Positions 8,365 to 17,272 of a stretch of DNA of 64,000 bases are shown one piece after another. Numbering within the stretch: position 1 is the stretch's first letter; each line of letters begins with the position of its first letter. This DNA comes from Vogesella indigofera. GTDB lineage: Bacteria > Pseudomonadota > Gammaproteobacteria > Burkholderiales > Chromobacteriaceae. A program made the translations under genes and the position numbers. The notes under the pieces are model-generated. The model was not told the origin of the DNA and did not search any database. It worked only from the letters and a program-made list of their open reading frames with translations. The DNA lies in NCBI RefSeq assembly GCF_028548395.1, contig NZ_JAQQLA010000004.1:941970-1005969 (forward strand). The letters run 5' to 3'.

Positions 8365-9614
8365 TCGCGCGCGCGCTGTACAGCCTGCTGTGGCCGCTGG
8401 CGACGCCGCTGATCAAGCACTACCTGCGAAAACGCGCGCGCCAGGCACCGGCCTATCTCGAACACTGGGACGAGCGCTTCGGCGACGCGCTGCCGCAGGC
8501 GGGCGGCGAGGTGATCTGGCTGCACGCGGTGTCGGTGGGCGAGACGCGCGCGGCACAGCCACTGGTGGCCTTGCTGCGTGAACAGTATCCACAGGCGCGT
8601 TTCGTCATCACTCAGATGACGCCGACCGGGCGCGCCACCGCGCAGCAGCTGTACCCCGACGCCGAGGTGCGCTACCTGCCGTACGACAACGCGCGGGTGA
8701 TGCGCCGCTTTGTCGCCGCGCTGCGGCCGCGCTGCCTGATCCTGATGGAAACCGAGATCTGGCCCAACCTGTTGCACGCCTGCGCGCAGGCCGGTGTACC
8801 GGCCTTCCTGGTCAATGCGCGGCTGTCGGAAAAATCGCTGCGCGGCTACCGCCGCATCGGCGCGCTGATCCGCCCGGCGCTGCGCCAGTTGCGCGCGGTG
8901 GCGGCGCAGAGCGAGGCCGACGCCGCACGGCTGGCGACGTTGGGCGCGGCCAACATCCGCGTGTGCGGCAATACCAAGTACGACTTCACGCCGCCGCCGG
9001 CGCAGCTGGCACTGGGGGCAGCATTTCGCGAACGTATCGGCCAGCGGCCGGTGTGGCTGTGCGCCAGCACCCGCGACCGCGAGGAAGCGCTGATCCTGGC
9101 GGCGTGGCGTGCGGCCAAGATGGGCGACGCCTTGCTGCTGCTGGTGCCGCGTCATCCGGAGCGCTTCGCCGGCGTCGCCGCGCTAGCGGCGGAGCAGGGT
9201 TTTGCCGTGCAGCGGCGCAGCGACCCGCTGCCGGTTTCACGTGAAACGCAGGTGTGGATAGGCGACAGCATGGGCGAGCTGTTCGCCTATTACGCCGCCG
9301 CCGATGTCGCCTTTGTCGGCGGCTCGCTGCTGGATTTCGGCGCGCAGAACCTGATCGAGCCGGCCAGCATCGGTGTGCCGGTGTTATTGGGGCCGTCGAC
9401 CTATAATTTTGCCGAGGCCAGCCAGTTGGCGCTGGCCGCCGGTGCCGCGCGGCAGGTGACCGACGCCGGCGCCCTGGTGGCGCTGGCCTTGCAATTGCTG
9501 GCCGACGCGCCGCAGCGCGCGGCAATGCGCGACGCCGGCCTCGCGTTTACCGCGCAGCATCGTGGCGCCAGCGCCCGCATCGTCGCGCTGCTGGCCAGCC
9601 AGCTCGATCCATAG
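8361..9614 (+). CDS. waaA: 3-deoxy-D-manno-octulosonic acid (Kdo) transferase
   Basis: A 417-residue GT30 enzyme that transfers Kdo from CMP-Kdo to lipid IVA. It begins with a hydrophobic membrane-associated helix (ALYSLLWPLATPLI), then HAVSVGE with the family catalytic Glu, METEIWPNLLHAC, VNARLSEKSLRGY, and a C-terminal GGSLLDFGAQNLIEPASIGVPV donor-binding block. The start ATG overlaps the waaC stop. A DnaA-box-like GTGTGGATAGG near 9250 is a single site and is probably incidental. Confidence 0.93.
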   Translation: MIARALYSLLWPLATPLIKHYLRKRARQAPAYLEHWDERFGDALPQAGGEVIWLHAVSVGETRAAQPLVALLREQYPQARFVITQMTPTGRATAQQLYPDAEVRYLPYDNARVMRRFVAALRPRCLILMETEIWPNLLHACAQAGVPAFLVNARLSEKSLRGYRRIGALIRPALRQLRAVAAQSEADAARLATLGAANIRVCGNTKYDFTPPPAQLALGAAFRERIGQRPVWLCASTRDREEALILAAWRAAKMGDALLLLVPRHPERFAGVAALAAEQGFAVQRRSDPLPVSRETQVWIGDSMGELFAYYAAADVAFVGGSLLDFGAQNLIEPASIGVPVLLGPSTYNFAEASQLALAAGAARQVTDAGALVALALQLLADAPQRAAMRDAGLAFTAQHRGASARIVALLASQLDP

Positions 9615-9628
9615 TCTAGGAGGCCGTC

Positions 9629-10174
9629 ATGGCAGTGATTACCCCGTCTGACCCGCTACTGGATGGCATCCGCACGCCGCGGCTGGTGCTGGTGGCGCCG
9701 CAGGCGGGCGACGGCGCGGCGCTGTTCCAGGCCATCGTCGCCTCGCAGCACGAGTTGCAGGGCTTTGCCGCCGATCTGCCGTGGTCGCAGCCGGTGCTGG
9801 ACGTGGCGCTGGTGGAGCGCTACTGCTACGAGGTGCAGCGCAACTGGCAGCGCGGTGACAGCAAGGTGGCGCTGCTGTGGCTGGGCGACGAGGTCGTCGG
9901 CTGGCTGCGCCTGCAACACCAGCCGGACGAGTCGTGGCTGCTGCAGTTCTGGGGCCACAGCGACTGGCAGGGGCAGGGGCTGTTCACCGAGGCGGTGGAA
10001 CGGATGCTGGTGCTGGCCTTCGGCCACTACCAGGTGCGCGACATCCGCGTGCCGGTGGCCGACAGCCAGCAGGCGGCACACCGCCTGTGCGCGCGGCTGG
10101 GGATGCGGCTGCTGTCGGCGCCGCCGCCGGGCGAGGCGGCCGGGCAGTTCCTGTACGGTGTCGCGCTGCATTGA
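9629..10174 (+). CDS. GNAT-family N-acetyltransferase (RimJ/RimL type)
   Basis: A 181-residue acetyltransferase with the RimJ/RimL layout: IRTPRLVLVAP at the N-terminus, a central strand VVGWLRLQ, and an acetyl-CoA-binding region around HSDWQGQGLFTEAVERML. The last differs from the strict Q/RxxGxG/A loop. It has a good ribosome binding site (TAGGAGG) and starts 14 bases after waaA, so it is probably the third gene of that transcript, ended by the hairpin at 10204-10241. The substrate is unknown. Confidence 0.8.
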   Translation: MAVITPSDPLLDGIRTPRLVLVAPQAGDGAALFQAIVASQHELQGFAADLPWSQPVLDVALVERYCYEVQRNWQRGDSKVALLWLGDEVVGWLRLQHQPDESWLLQFWGHSDWQGQGLFTEAVERMLVLAFGHYQVRDIRVPVADSQQAAHRLCARLGMRLLSAPPPGEAAGQFLYGVALH

Positions 10175-10203
10175 GCGCGCGGTGCCCACACCGCCAGCGC
10201 CAT

Positions 10204-10241
10204 GAAAAAACCCCCGCCGCGTGGCACGCGACGGGGGTTTT
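10204..10241. terminator. Bidirectional rho-independent terminator
   Basis: CCCCCGCCGCGTG-GCA-CGCGACGGGGG stem (one mismatch), with A-run before and TTTTGTTT after. It lies between the convergent GNAT gene (+) and pntB (-), so it can end both transcripts. Confidence 0.88.
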
Positions 10242-10244
10242 GTT

Positions 10245-10264
10245 TGCGGCCAACCCTGGCCGCA
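10245..10264. repeat. GTTGGCCGCA repeat, paired copy
   Basis: TGCGGCCAAC exact on the left, CCTGGCCGCA (two mismatches) on the right. It lies directly behind the terminator between convergent genes. Confidence 0.9.
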
Positions 10265-10274
10265 GCGGGCGGCA

Positions 10275-11648
10275 TCAGTGGCCGCCGCCTTTTACCAGCT
10301 CTTCCACCACCTTCTTGGCATCGCCGAACACCATCATGGTCTTGTCCAGATAGAACAGCTCGTTGTCCAGACCGGCGTAGCCGGCGTTCATCGAGCGCTT
10401 GACCACGATCACGGTGCGCGCCTTGTGCGCTTCCAGGATAGGCATGCCATAGATCGGGCTGGCCTTGTCCTTCTGTGCCGCCGGGTTGACCACGTCGTTG
10501 GCGCCGATCACCAGCACCACGTCGGTGTTGGCGAAGTCGGAGTTGATCTCCTCCATCTCCTGCACTTGCTCGTACGGCACCTCGGCTTCCGCCAGCAGCA
10601 CGTTCATGTGCCCCGGCATACGCCCGGCTACCGGGTGGATGGCGTAGCGCACGTTGACGCCCTTCTCGGAGAGCAGCGTGGCGAACTCCTGTAGCGCGTG
10701 CTGCGCGCGCGATACCGCCAGGCCGTAGCCCGGCACGATGATCACGCTGTCGGCGTTGCCCATCAGGAACGCGGCGTCCTCGGCCGAGCCGGACTTGTAG
10801 TGCTTCGGCCCGCCGGCGTCACTGCCGCCGCCGCTGGCGGTCTCGGCACCGAAGCCGCCGAGCAGCACGCTGACGATGGAGCGGTTCATCGCCTTGCACA
10901 TGATGTAGGACAGGATGGCACCGGAGGCGCCGACGCAGGCGCCGGCGATGATCAGCACCGGGTTGTTCAGCGTGAAGCCGATACCCGCCGCCGCCCAGCC
11001 GGAGTAGCTGTTGAGCATCGACACGACCACCGGCATGTCGGCACCGCCGATCGGGATGATCAGCGTCACACCCAGTACCAGCGCGATGGCGACCATCGCC
11101 AGGAAGGCGGCGTGGCTGTCGCTGACGAAATACAGCACGCCGAAGCCGACCATCGCCAGCGCCAGCACCAGGTTCAGCAGGTGCTGGCCGCTGAAGTTGA
11201 TCGCCTTGGCGCCGAACTTGCCGGACAGCTTGCCGTAGGCGATCACCGAGGCGGTGAAGGTGATGGCGCCGATGAAGGCGCCGATGAACAGCTCCACCTT
11301 CTGCACCGCGGTGTGCTCGACACCGCTGTGGAAGATGGCGGCCACCGCGATCAGCACCGCGGACAGGCCGACCAGCGAGTGCATCGCCGCCACCAGTTCC
11401 GGCATGCCGGTCATCTGCACCGTCTTCGCCTTCCAGGCGCCGATGGCGCCGCCGGCGGCGATGGCGCCGATGATCAGCGCCAGTACCGGCTTGTCCATCA
11501 CCATGAAGGTGGTGGCCACCGCGAGCAGCATGCCGATCACGCCGTAGCGGTTGCCCTGGATGGCGGTGGTGGGCGACGACAGCCCCTTCAGCGCCAGGAT
11601 GAACAGCACCGCCGCGACCAGATAAAGTATTGCCGAGAGATTTTCCAT
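10275..11648 (-). CDS. pntB: NAD(P)+ transhydrogenase (Re/Si-specific), beta subunit
   Basis: A 457-residue inner-membrane protein. The first half has about nine membrane helices (domain II) with GNRYGVIGML and the GGADMPVVVSMLNSYSGWAAAGIGF block. The second half is the NADP(H)-binding domain III with VIIVPGYGLAVSRAQH, YAIHPVAGRMPGHMNVLL and VLVIGANDVVNP. With PntAA and PntAB it couples hydride transfer between NADH and NADP+ to proton flow. It is the third gene of the pntAA-pntAB-pntB operon, starting 10 bases after pntAB. Confidence 0.96.
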   Translation of the reverse strand: MENLSAILYLVAAVLFILALKGLSSPTTAIQGNRYGVIGMLLAVATTFMVMDKPVLALIIGAIAAGGAIGAWKAKTVQMTGMPELVAAMHSLVGLSAVLIAVAAIFHSGVEHTAVQKVELFIGAFIGAITFTASVIAYGKLSGKFGAKAINFSGQHLLNLVLALAMVGFGVLYFVSDSHAAFLAMVAIALVLGVTLIIPIGGADMPVVVSMLNSYSGWAAAGIGFTLNNPVLIIAGACVGASGAILSYIMCKAMNRSIVSVLLGGFGAETASGGGSDAGGPKHYKSGSAEDAAFLMGNADSVIIVPGYGLAVSRAQHALQEFATLLSEKGVNVRYAIHPVAGRMPGHMNVLLAEAEVPYEQVQEMEEINSDFANTDVVLVIGANDVVNPAAQKDKASPIYGMPILEAHKARTVIVVKRSMNAGYAGLDNELFYLDKTMMVFGDAKKVVEELVKGGGH

Positions 11649-11658
11649 CGTGTGTCCC

Positions 11659-11955
11659 TTATTTTTTCTTCTTCTTGAACATGTCGAGCATGCGCTGGGT
11701 GACCAGGAAGCCGCCGAAGATGTTGATGCTGGCGAGGAAGATGCCGATGGTGCCCAGCACCGAGGTCACGCTCAGCTCGCTGCCGTTGATGTCCACCACC
11801 TGCAGCATGGCGCCGACGATGATGATGCCGGAGATGGCATTGGTGACGGCCATCAGCGGCGTGTGCAGCGCCGGGGTGACGTTCCATACCACGTGGTAGC
11901 CGACGAACACGGCGAGGACGAAGATGGTGAAGCTGGTGATGAACGGATCAACCAT
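11659..11955 (-). CDS. pntAB: NAD(P)+ transhydrogenase, alpha subunit part 2 (membrane)
   Basis: A 98-residue protein with three to four membrane helices, matching the PntAB-type membrane part of the alpha subunit ([20 protein letters not shown], then [19 protein letters not shown]). It ends in a lysine-rich tail. The start at 11955 overlaps the end of pntAA by eight bases, and GGAG lies upstream. A split alpha subunit is the arrangement known from Rhodospirillum rubrum, in contrast to the fused PntA of E. coli. Confidence 0.94.
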   Translation of the reverse strand: MVDPFITSFTIFVLAVFVGYHVVWNVTPALHTPLMAVTNAISGIIIVGAMLQVVDINGSELSVTSVLGTIGIFLASINIFGGFLVTQRMLDMFKKKKK

Positions 11956-13105
11956 GAGTGGTCTCCTTCTTGGCTGGGCTTGCCACGTTGGCCGCAGGGA
12001 AGCGCACTTCGCCGGCATGGGTGACCAGGGTGGCCGCCAGCAGGTCGTCTTCCAGATTCAGGGTAAAACCTTCCTTGCTGAGCATCAGGCCGAGGAAGGT
12101 CAGCAGGTTCTTCGCGTACAGGCTGGAGGCGTCGGCCGCCACCAGGGCCGGCAGGTTGGTGCTGCCCACCACGGTGACGCCGTTGTCGGTGGTGATTACC
12201 TCGCCCGGTACCGTTTGCGCGCAGTTGCCACCGGCTTCGGCGGCGAGGTCGATGATCACGCTGCCCGGTTTCATCGCCTGCACCACCTCGGCGCTGAGCA
12301 GCGTCGGCGCCTTCTTGCCCGGAATCAGCGCGGTGGTGATGATGATGTCGGCCTGGCGCGCGTGCTTGGCCACCAGCTCGGCCTGCCGCTGCTTGTAGTC
12401 GTCGGACATCTCCTTGGCGTAGACGCCGTCGTTGGCTTTTTTCTCTTCATCGCTCATCGGCACTTCGATGAACTTGCCGCCCAGCGATTCCACTTGCTCC
12501 TTGGTCGAGGCGCGCACGTCGGTGGCTTCCACCACCGCGCCGAGGCGCTTGGCGGTGGCGATCGCCTGCAGGCCGGCGACGCCGACGCCCATGATCAGCA
12601 CCCGTGCCGGTTTCACCGTGCCGGCGGCGGTCATCAGCATCGGCATGAAGCGCGGGTAGTAGTGGGTGGCCAGCAGCACCGCGCGGTAGCCGGCGATGTT
12701 GTTCTGGCTGGATAGCACGTCCATGCTCTGCGCGCGGGTGGTGCGCGGCAGCAGCTCCATGGCGAAGGCCGATACTTTCCTGGCTGCCAGAGCCGGGAAG
12801 GTGTCGTTGTGGTACGGCGAGAGCTGGCCGATCAGCACCGCGCCGTCCTTCAGCTCGGCGATGGCGTCGGCGGGCAGCGGGCGCACGGTGAGCACGATGT
12901 CGCCCTGGCCCAGCGCCGCGCCGCGCGATGTGGCCAACGTTGCGCCGGCCTCGACATAGGCCGCATCCGGTGCCGCGGCGTGTCGCCCGGCCCCGGCCTC
13001 GATCACCACGGAGTGACCCATGGCGACGAGTTTCTTCACCGTCTCCGGTGTTGCGGCCACGCGGTGTTCACCTGCCAGCCGTTCGGTGGCAATAGCGATT
13101 TGCAT
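11948..13105 (-). CDS. pntAA: NAD(P)+ transhydrogenase, alpha subunit part 1 (NAD-binding)
   Basis: A 385-residue soluble domain I protein related to alanine dehydrogenase. N-terminal [16 protein letters not shown], then the NAD-binding [22 protein letters not shown] motif and [16 protein letters not shown]. It has AGGAAG ahead of the ATG. It heads the pnt operon, with a long AT-rich upstream region carrying two palindromes that may be operators. Two copies or relatives of the dispersed repeat fall inside it (11987-11996 exact; near 12936 one mismatch). Confidence 0.95.
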   Translation of the reverse strand: MQIAIATERLAGEHRVAATPETVKKLVAMGHSVVIEAGAGRHAAAPDAAYVEAGATLATSRGAALGQGDIVLTVRPLPADAIAELKDGAVLIGQLSPYHNDTFPALAARKVSAFAMELLPRTTRAQSMDVLSSQNNIAGYRAVLLATHYYPRFMPMLMTAAGTVKPARVLIMGVGVAGLQAIATAKRLGAVVEATDVRASTKEQVESLGGKFIEVPMSDEEKKANDGVYAKEMSDDYKQRQAELVAKHARQADIIITTALIPGKKAPTLLSAEVVQAMKPGSVIIDLAAEAGGNCAQTVPGEVITTDNGVTVVGSTNLPALVAADASSLYAKNLLTFLGLMLSKEGFTLNLEDDLLAATLVTHAGEVRFPAANVASPAKKETTHG

Positions 13106-13205
13106 GGTCTTCCTTTCTGCAAATGGTTGAATGACTAAAAAATAAACAGAGATAGCGAACGCCCGTGCGAGGCTTGATTTCGAACGAGCGTTTGAATTGG
13201 TAATT

Positions 13206-13223
13206 AATCACAAATTTGTGATT
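13206..13223. promoter_or_regulatory. 18-bp perfect palindrome, possible operator of pnt operon
   Basis: AATCACAAATTTGTGATT is a perfect palindrome about 100 bp upstream of the pntAA start in AT-rich DNA, well placed for a dimeric regulator. The TCACA...TGTGA arms are in the opposite order to a CRP site, so no regulator is named. Confidence 0.5.
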
Positions 13224-13322
13224 TGGCGCAATGCTTTTACATAAAAGCGACATCCGGTTGCCGGCGTTGGCCGCCGGACACGTTGCAGTTGGCTATAGGA
13301 ATACTGTCTGACAGTTTTTTAA

Positions 13323-13335
13323 TCAAATGATTTGA
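13323..13335. promoter_or_regulatory. 13-bp palindrome upstream of pnt operon
   Basis: TCAAATGATTTGA, a palindrome with a single central base, about 220 bp upstream of pntAA. TTGAT/ATCAA-type half sites of FNR-like regulators would need a different spacing, so the identity is open. Confidence 0.35.
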
Positions 13336-13700
13336 CGATGTATTTTCATCAATCACGCCTTGATAGCACACAACTGTTGCCATTTTTGTACGTTGCTGCG
13401 GGGCAACATCCGGACGCCGTGACGACGCTTGCCGCCAGCTGGCAGCCAGAGTTGGCCGCATTCTTCATGTCAAAGCGATTTATTGCGCCGCAATAGCCGT
13501 TTCAGTAAACCGTTTTGCCTGCCATGCTGTAAACAAGGGCTTACGCTTAAGGGATAACGCTAACCGCCGCGAACACCCCCCTGATCCTGCGTTGCGCCGC
13601 CTGGCCGTAGTACTGGTACGGCCTGTGTTGGCGCGCCTTGGCCCGGGTGCATTGCGAGGTTTTGTTAGCGGTGCCACCCGTTCACGACAAGGAGACGCTC

Positions 13701-14438
13701 ATGCATTGGCCTTATCCGGTGGGCTTTGCCCACCGCCTCGGCGGCGCGCTGGCGCCGGAAAACACGCTCGCCGGCCTGCTGCTGGCACACAGGCTGGGGG
13801 TGACGGCGGTGGAGTGCGACGTGCAACTCAGCGCCGACCAGGTGGCGGTGATCGCCCACGACGCCGAGCTGGAGCGCACCACTAGCGGCAACGGCGCGCT
13901 GGCGGCGCACACCGCGGCACAACTGCTGCAGCTGGATGCTGGCCGCCATCACCATCCGGCATTTGCCGGCGAGGCGCTGCCCAGTCTGCAAAAACTGGCC
14001 GCCGCGCTGCGGCGGCTGGGCATGGCGGTCAATCTGGAGCTGAAGCCGGCTGGCGACGCGCGGCAGATGGGGCAGCTGTGCGCGGCACAGATCCGCCAGC
14101 ACTGGCAGGGCGCGGCGTTGTTGCCGCTGGTGTCCTCATTCAGCGCCGAGGCGCTGATCGGGGTGCGCGAGGCGGCGCCGGAGCTGCCGCTGGCGCTGCT
14201 GGTGGACGAGCTGAACCCGGCGCTGGTGGCGCAGGCGCAGGCACTGGGTTGCCGCGCGCTGCATGTCTGCCACCGGGCGCTGAGCGCGGAGTGGGTGGCA
14301 CAGCTGCACGGCCTTGGCTTAGCGGTGATGGCGTGGACGGTAAACCAGCCGCAGGAGATGCAGTGCCTGCGTCAGTGGGGGGTCGACATGCTGTGCAGCG
14401 ACCGTCCCGACCGCTTCGACCCGGCGTGGGCTGCCTGA
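13701..14438 (+). CDS. ugpQ: Glycerophosphodiester phosphodiesterase
   Basis: A 245-residue GDPD-family TIM-barrel enzyme, cytoplasmic because no signal peptide is seen. Family residues are in FAHRLGGALAPENTLAG (His and Glu-Asn), AVECDVQLSADQVAVIAHDAELERTT (Glu/Asp metal ligands and second His) and NLELKP. It hydrolyses glycerophosphodiesters to glycerol-3-phosphate and an alcohol. The ATG at 13701 follows AAGGAG by seven bases. The gene runs 67 bp into the end of the convergent binding-protein gene. UgpQ-like by size and lack of export signal. Confidence 0.86.
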   Translation: MHWPYPVGFAHRLGGALAPENTLAGLLLAHRLGVTAVECDVQLSADQVAVIAHDAELERTTSGNGALAAHTAAQLLQLDAGRHHHPAFAGEALPSLQKLAAALRRLGMAVNLELKPAGDARQMGQLCAAQIRQHWQGAALLPLVSSFSAEALIGVREAAPELPLALLVDELNPALVAQAQALGCRALHVCHRALSAEWVAQLHGLGLAVMAWTVNQPQEMQCLRQWGVDMLCSDRPDRFDPAWAA

Positions 14439-15190
14439 ACAGCATCGCCGGCCAGAATGCGCCGGACGCTGCCATCGCGCAGCATCTGCTGCAATTGTGC
14501 CGCCAGTCGCGGCCTGGCGGCCTGTACCGCCGGCGATAGCCGTGACAGCGCGATGCGGCGCGGCAGCTCGCCGGGAAACTGCAATTCGGCGCGGCGATAC
14601 TGCCTGGCGCCCAGCTCCCGGCTCAGCTGGCTACCCTGTTGCGCATTGATCAGCAGCACGTCGAAACGCTTCGCGCTCAGCTTGCGCAGTGCCAGCCTGG
14701 CGCTGGGTGCGGCATCGCGACGCATCAGCCTGTCGTCATCAAAACGCTGGAAATAGCTGGCGCCTTCCACCACCCCGACACGCAGCGCATACAGATCGTC
14801 GTAGTGCCGGATCGGGCGCGGATCGTCGCGCCGTTGCAACAGCACGGTGGCGGTGGCCGGCGCGAACGGCGGGTCGAGAAAATCCAGATAGCGGTCGCGC
14901 TCGGCGTTGCCGCGGATGCCGATGCTGAGATCGGCCTGGCCGCGCTGCAGCAGCGCCAGGCAGCGTTGCAGCGGGCAGTGCACGATGTCGAGCTGCACGC
15001 CGCTGCGCCGTGCCAGCTCCTGCAGCAGCACGGTGTAGGGACCGCCCGGCTTGCCGTCGGCGTCCACGGTCTTGTACGGCTCGAAACGGCTGAAGGCGTA
15101 TACCAGCGTCGGTGCGGGCGTGGCGGCGGCGCTGGCCGGCGGGGCCAGCCACAGTAGGGGCAGGGCAAACAGCAGGGTACGGACGATCAT
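14372..15190 (-). CDS. Periplasmic solute-binding protein (SBP family 3-like)
   Basis: A 272-residue protein with a signal peptide (MIVRTLLFALPLLWLAPPASA, cleavage near residue 21). It resembles the extracellular amino-acid-binding family 3: YAFSRFEPYKTVDADGKPGGPYTVLLQELARR, then CPLQRCLALLQRGQADLSIGIRG and the second lobe beginning LRVGVVEGASY. No permease or ATPase gene is adjacent, so it may serve as an orphan binding protein or a sensor. Its 3' end overlaps ugpQ by 67 bp on the opposite strand. Two cysteines six residues apart (CPLQRC) are unusual and may form a disulfide. Confidence 0.78.
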   Translation of the reverse strand: MIVRTLLFALPLLWLAPPASAAATPAPTLVYAFSRFEPYKTVDADGKPGGPYTVLLQELARRSGVQLDIVHCPLQRCLALLQRGQADLSIGIRGNAERDRYLDFLDPPFAPATATVLLQRRDDPRPIRHYDDLYALRVGVVEGASYFQRFDDDRLMRRDAAPSARLALRKLSAKRFDVLLINAQQGSQLSRELGARQYRRAELQFPGELPRRIALSRLSPAVQAARPRLAAQLQQMLRDGSVRRILAGDAVQAAHAGSKRSGRSLHSMSTPH

Positions 15191-15309
15191 GGGCAGCGGG
15201 CGGGGCAAGGGTTGGCAAGGTGGCGTGTTGCCTCCCGCGGTGGCGGGAGGGCACGCCAAGGCACAGCGTAACATGCCGTGTCGGCCGCAACTTATCTCTT
15301 TGACATGGT

Positions 15310-15345
15310 TGCGGCCAACCCTGGTGCTGATGCTGATGTTGGCCG
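15310..15345. repeat. GTTGGCCGCA repeat, spaced inverted pair
   Basis: TGCGGCCAAC exact at 15310-15319 and GTTGGCCGCG (one mismatch) at about 15335-15344, separated by a short CTGATG-type repeat. It lies between the PhyH-like gene and the binding-protein gene. Confidence 0.8.
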
Positions 15346-15384
15346 CGGGCGGCCACGATAGCAGCGCCCGCCACCGTTGCCGCC

Positions 15385-16188
15385 TCAGCCGGCCGACCAC
15401 ACCACCGGGAACCAGTCCTCGCGCAGCCGCTCGCCGTGGCGCTGGTTGATGCCGGGGAAGGGCGGCGAGGTGCGCCCAGGACGTTCGGCATAGCACACGT
15501 CGTCGCCGAGGAAGCGGGCGGAAAAGGCGCGGCGGCGGTTGCCGCCCTGGTTTCCGGCGGCGCCGTGCACGGTGCGGAAATCGAACAGCACCGCGTCGCC
15601 CGGCGCCAGTTCCGGCGCGAGGATGGTGTAGCTGCCGTCCTCCACGTCCGGCATCTCCATGTAGTCGTCGTCGCCGGCAAAGAAATTCTCGTTGCTGGCC
15701 CAGCGCTTGGGGCGCACCAGCTTCGGCCAGCGGTGCGAGCCGAGCACCACGCGCAGCGTGTTGTCCTGCGTCACCGGATCCAGCGGAATCCAGTAGCTGG
15801 CGGTCTGCTCGCCGTCGACACAGTAGTAGGGGATGTCCTGGTGCCACGGCGTGGCCTTGGCGGTGCCCGGTTCCTTCACCAGGATGTGCTCGTGGAAGAT
15901 CTGCACCTGGCGCGCCCCCATCAGCTGCCCGGCCAGTGCCGCCGCCGGCGACTGGTGGATGAAGCGGGAAAACGGTTCGATACGCTGCCAGTTACAGTAA
16001 TCCTCGAAGAAACGGCCGCGTTCATTGTTGCCGACGTTCTCGATCGCGAAGGGGCCGGGGGCGGCCAGTACCTGCTCGAAACCGTCGCGCAGCGGTTCTA
16101 TCCAGTCGCGGAACACGCCGCGCAGTACGATGACGCCGTCGCGCTGGAACGCCGCGATCTGTTCATTACCGATAGTGACTGCCTGCAT
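15385..16188 (-). CDS. Phytanoyl-CoA dioxygenase (PhyH) family protein
   Basis: A 267-residue Fe(II)/2-oxoglutarate-dependent oxygenase of the PhyH family. The iron triad is visible as H116-x-D118 (PWHQDIPYY) and H208 (FRTVHGAAGN), with an arginine-rich run after it for 2-oxoglutarate. Start at 16188 has AAGGAG nine bases upstream. It is transcribed divergently from a LysR gene 108 bp away, which is probably its regulator. The substrate is unknown; relatives act on small molecules including amino-acid derivatives. Confidence 0.85.
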   Translation of the reverse strand: MQAVTIGNEQIAAFQRDGVIVLRGVFRDWIEPLRDGFEQVLAAPGPFAIENVGNNERGRFFEDYCNWQRIEPFSRFIHQSPAAALAGQLMGARQVQIFHEHILVKEPGTAKATPWHQDIPYYCVDGEQTASYWIPLDPVTQDNTLRVVLGSHRWPKLVRPKRWASNENFFAGDDDYMEMPDVEDGSYTILAPELAPGDAVLFDFRTVHGAAGNQGGNRRRAFSARFLGDDVCYAERPGRTSPPFPGINQRHGERLREDWFPVVWSAG

Positions 16189-16296
16189 CTGCTGCTCCTT
16201 GCTTGCGGTGGGGAATGCCTAGTTGGCCGCCTCAGTATCGGATCTGGCGCTATCATAATAAAAATATATATTTCCTATTTTTCATTATTGGAAAAC

Positions 16297-17184
16297 ATGA
16301 TCAATTTCTCGCTGCGCCAGCTGCAGTACTTCGTCGCTACCGTCGAGCATGGTGGCGTCAGTGCCGCCGCGCGCGCCTGCCACGTGTCGCAACCGTCGGT
16401 GTCGCTGGCCATCGCGCAGCTGGAGGCGGCGCTCGGCAGCACGCTGTTCCGCCGCCAGGCCAGCCGCGGGGTGGAGTTGACCGCTGCCGGCCAGCGCGTG
16501 CTGGCGCAGGCGCGCGACATTCTTGGCCAAGCGGCGGCACTCGGTGCTGGCGATACGCCCGGCGAGCTGCGCGGCCAGCTGGCGCTGATCTGCTTCCAGG
16601 ATCTCGGCCCCTACTTTGCGCCGCGGCTGCTGGCCGGTTTTCACGCGCGCCATCCACAGGTGGCGGTCACGCTGCTGGAGGGTGATCTGGCCACGGTGCA
16701 GCGCGCGCTGCGCAGCGGCAAGGCGGAGCTGGCGCTGACCTACGAGTTGGCCATCGACGCGCAGATGGCGCGCTGCACGCTGGCGGAGCTGGCGCCGTAC
16801 GCGCTGCTGCCGGCCGATCATCCGCTGGCGGCGCAAACGTCGGTGTCGCTGGCGCAGCTGGCCAGCCAGCCGCTGGTGCTGGAGGACATTCCGCACACCC
16901 GCGAGTACCTGCTGTCGCTGTTCTGGCAGCAGCAGCTGACGCCGCGCATCGCGCAAACGGTACAGAGCTTCGAGATGCAGCGCGGGCTGGTGGCGCACGG
17001 CTATGGCGTGGCGCTGTCGTGCACCCGCCCGGCCGGCGACTGCAGCTACGACGGCCGGGCCATCGCCTGTCGCCCGCTGACGGAAGCGCTGCCGGCGCAG
17101 CGGGTGGTGCTGGCGCAGGCGCCGGGGGCCGAGGCGTCGCCGCTGGTGGCGGCCTTTGTCGCATCGGCGCAGGCGGCGGACTGA
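16297..17184 (+). CDS. LysR-family transcriptional regulator
   Basis: A 295-residue LysR protein. The winged helix-turn-helix covers residues 1-60 (SLRQLQYFVATVEHGGVSAAARACHVSQPSVS...AIAQLEAALG) and the periplasmic-binding-like effector domain begins near residue 90. It is divergent from the PhyH gene with a 108-bp AT-rich spacer, the usual place for T-N11-A sites, so it most likely controls that oxygenase. The effector domain resembles the CynR/OxyR-like group (ALTYELAID, PLVLEDIPHTREYL), but the ligand is unknown. Confidence 0.88.
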   Translation: MINFSLRQLQYFVATVEHGGVSAAARACHVSQPSVSLAIAQLEAALGSTLFRRQASRGVELTAAGQRVLAQARDILGQAAALGAGDTPGELRGQLALICFQDLGPYFAPRLLAGFHARHPQVAVTLLEGDLATVQRALRSGKAELALTYELAIDAQMARCTLAELAPYALLPADHPLAAQTSVSLAQLASQPLVLEDIPHTREYLLSLFWQQQLTPRIAQTVQSFEMQRGLVAHGYGVALSCTRPAGDCSYDGRAIACRPLTEALPAQRVVLAQAPGAEASPLVAAFVASAQAAD

Positions 17185-17201
17185 GGCAGCGGCGGATAAC
17201 A

Positions 17202-17230
17202 GCAATCCACCACGCGGGCGGATTGCTGGT
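17202..17230. terminator. Possible terminator hairpin after LysR gene
   Basis: AGCAATCC and GGATTGCT form an 8-bp stem shortly after the LysR stop codon. There is no clean T-run, so it is a weak call. Confidence 0.4.
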
Positions 17231-17272
17231 CAGGGAGGCGCCGCCGCGGGTGCGGCGCCGGTTGGCGGGGGC

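Larger units (their letters stand above)
13106..13700. other. Non-coding stretch between pnt operon and ugpQ
   Basis: About 595 bp between divergent genes. The pnt side (13106-13400) is markedly AT-rich and should hold the pnt promoter. Besides the palindromes listed separately, ACTGTC-T-GACAGT followed by a T-run lies near 13304-13322 and may be a terminator-like hairpin. An exact GTTGGCCGCA copy is at 13451-13460. No convincing gene is seen. Confidence 0.5.

Noticed and set aside
15436..16296. Long N-terminal extension of the LysR gene at 16297
   Set aside because: The extension is antisense to the PhyH gene. LysR proteins start with the helix-turn-helix, which begins at the ATG at 16297.
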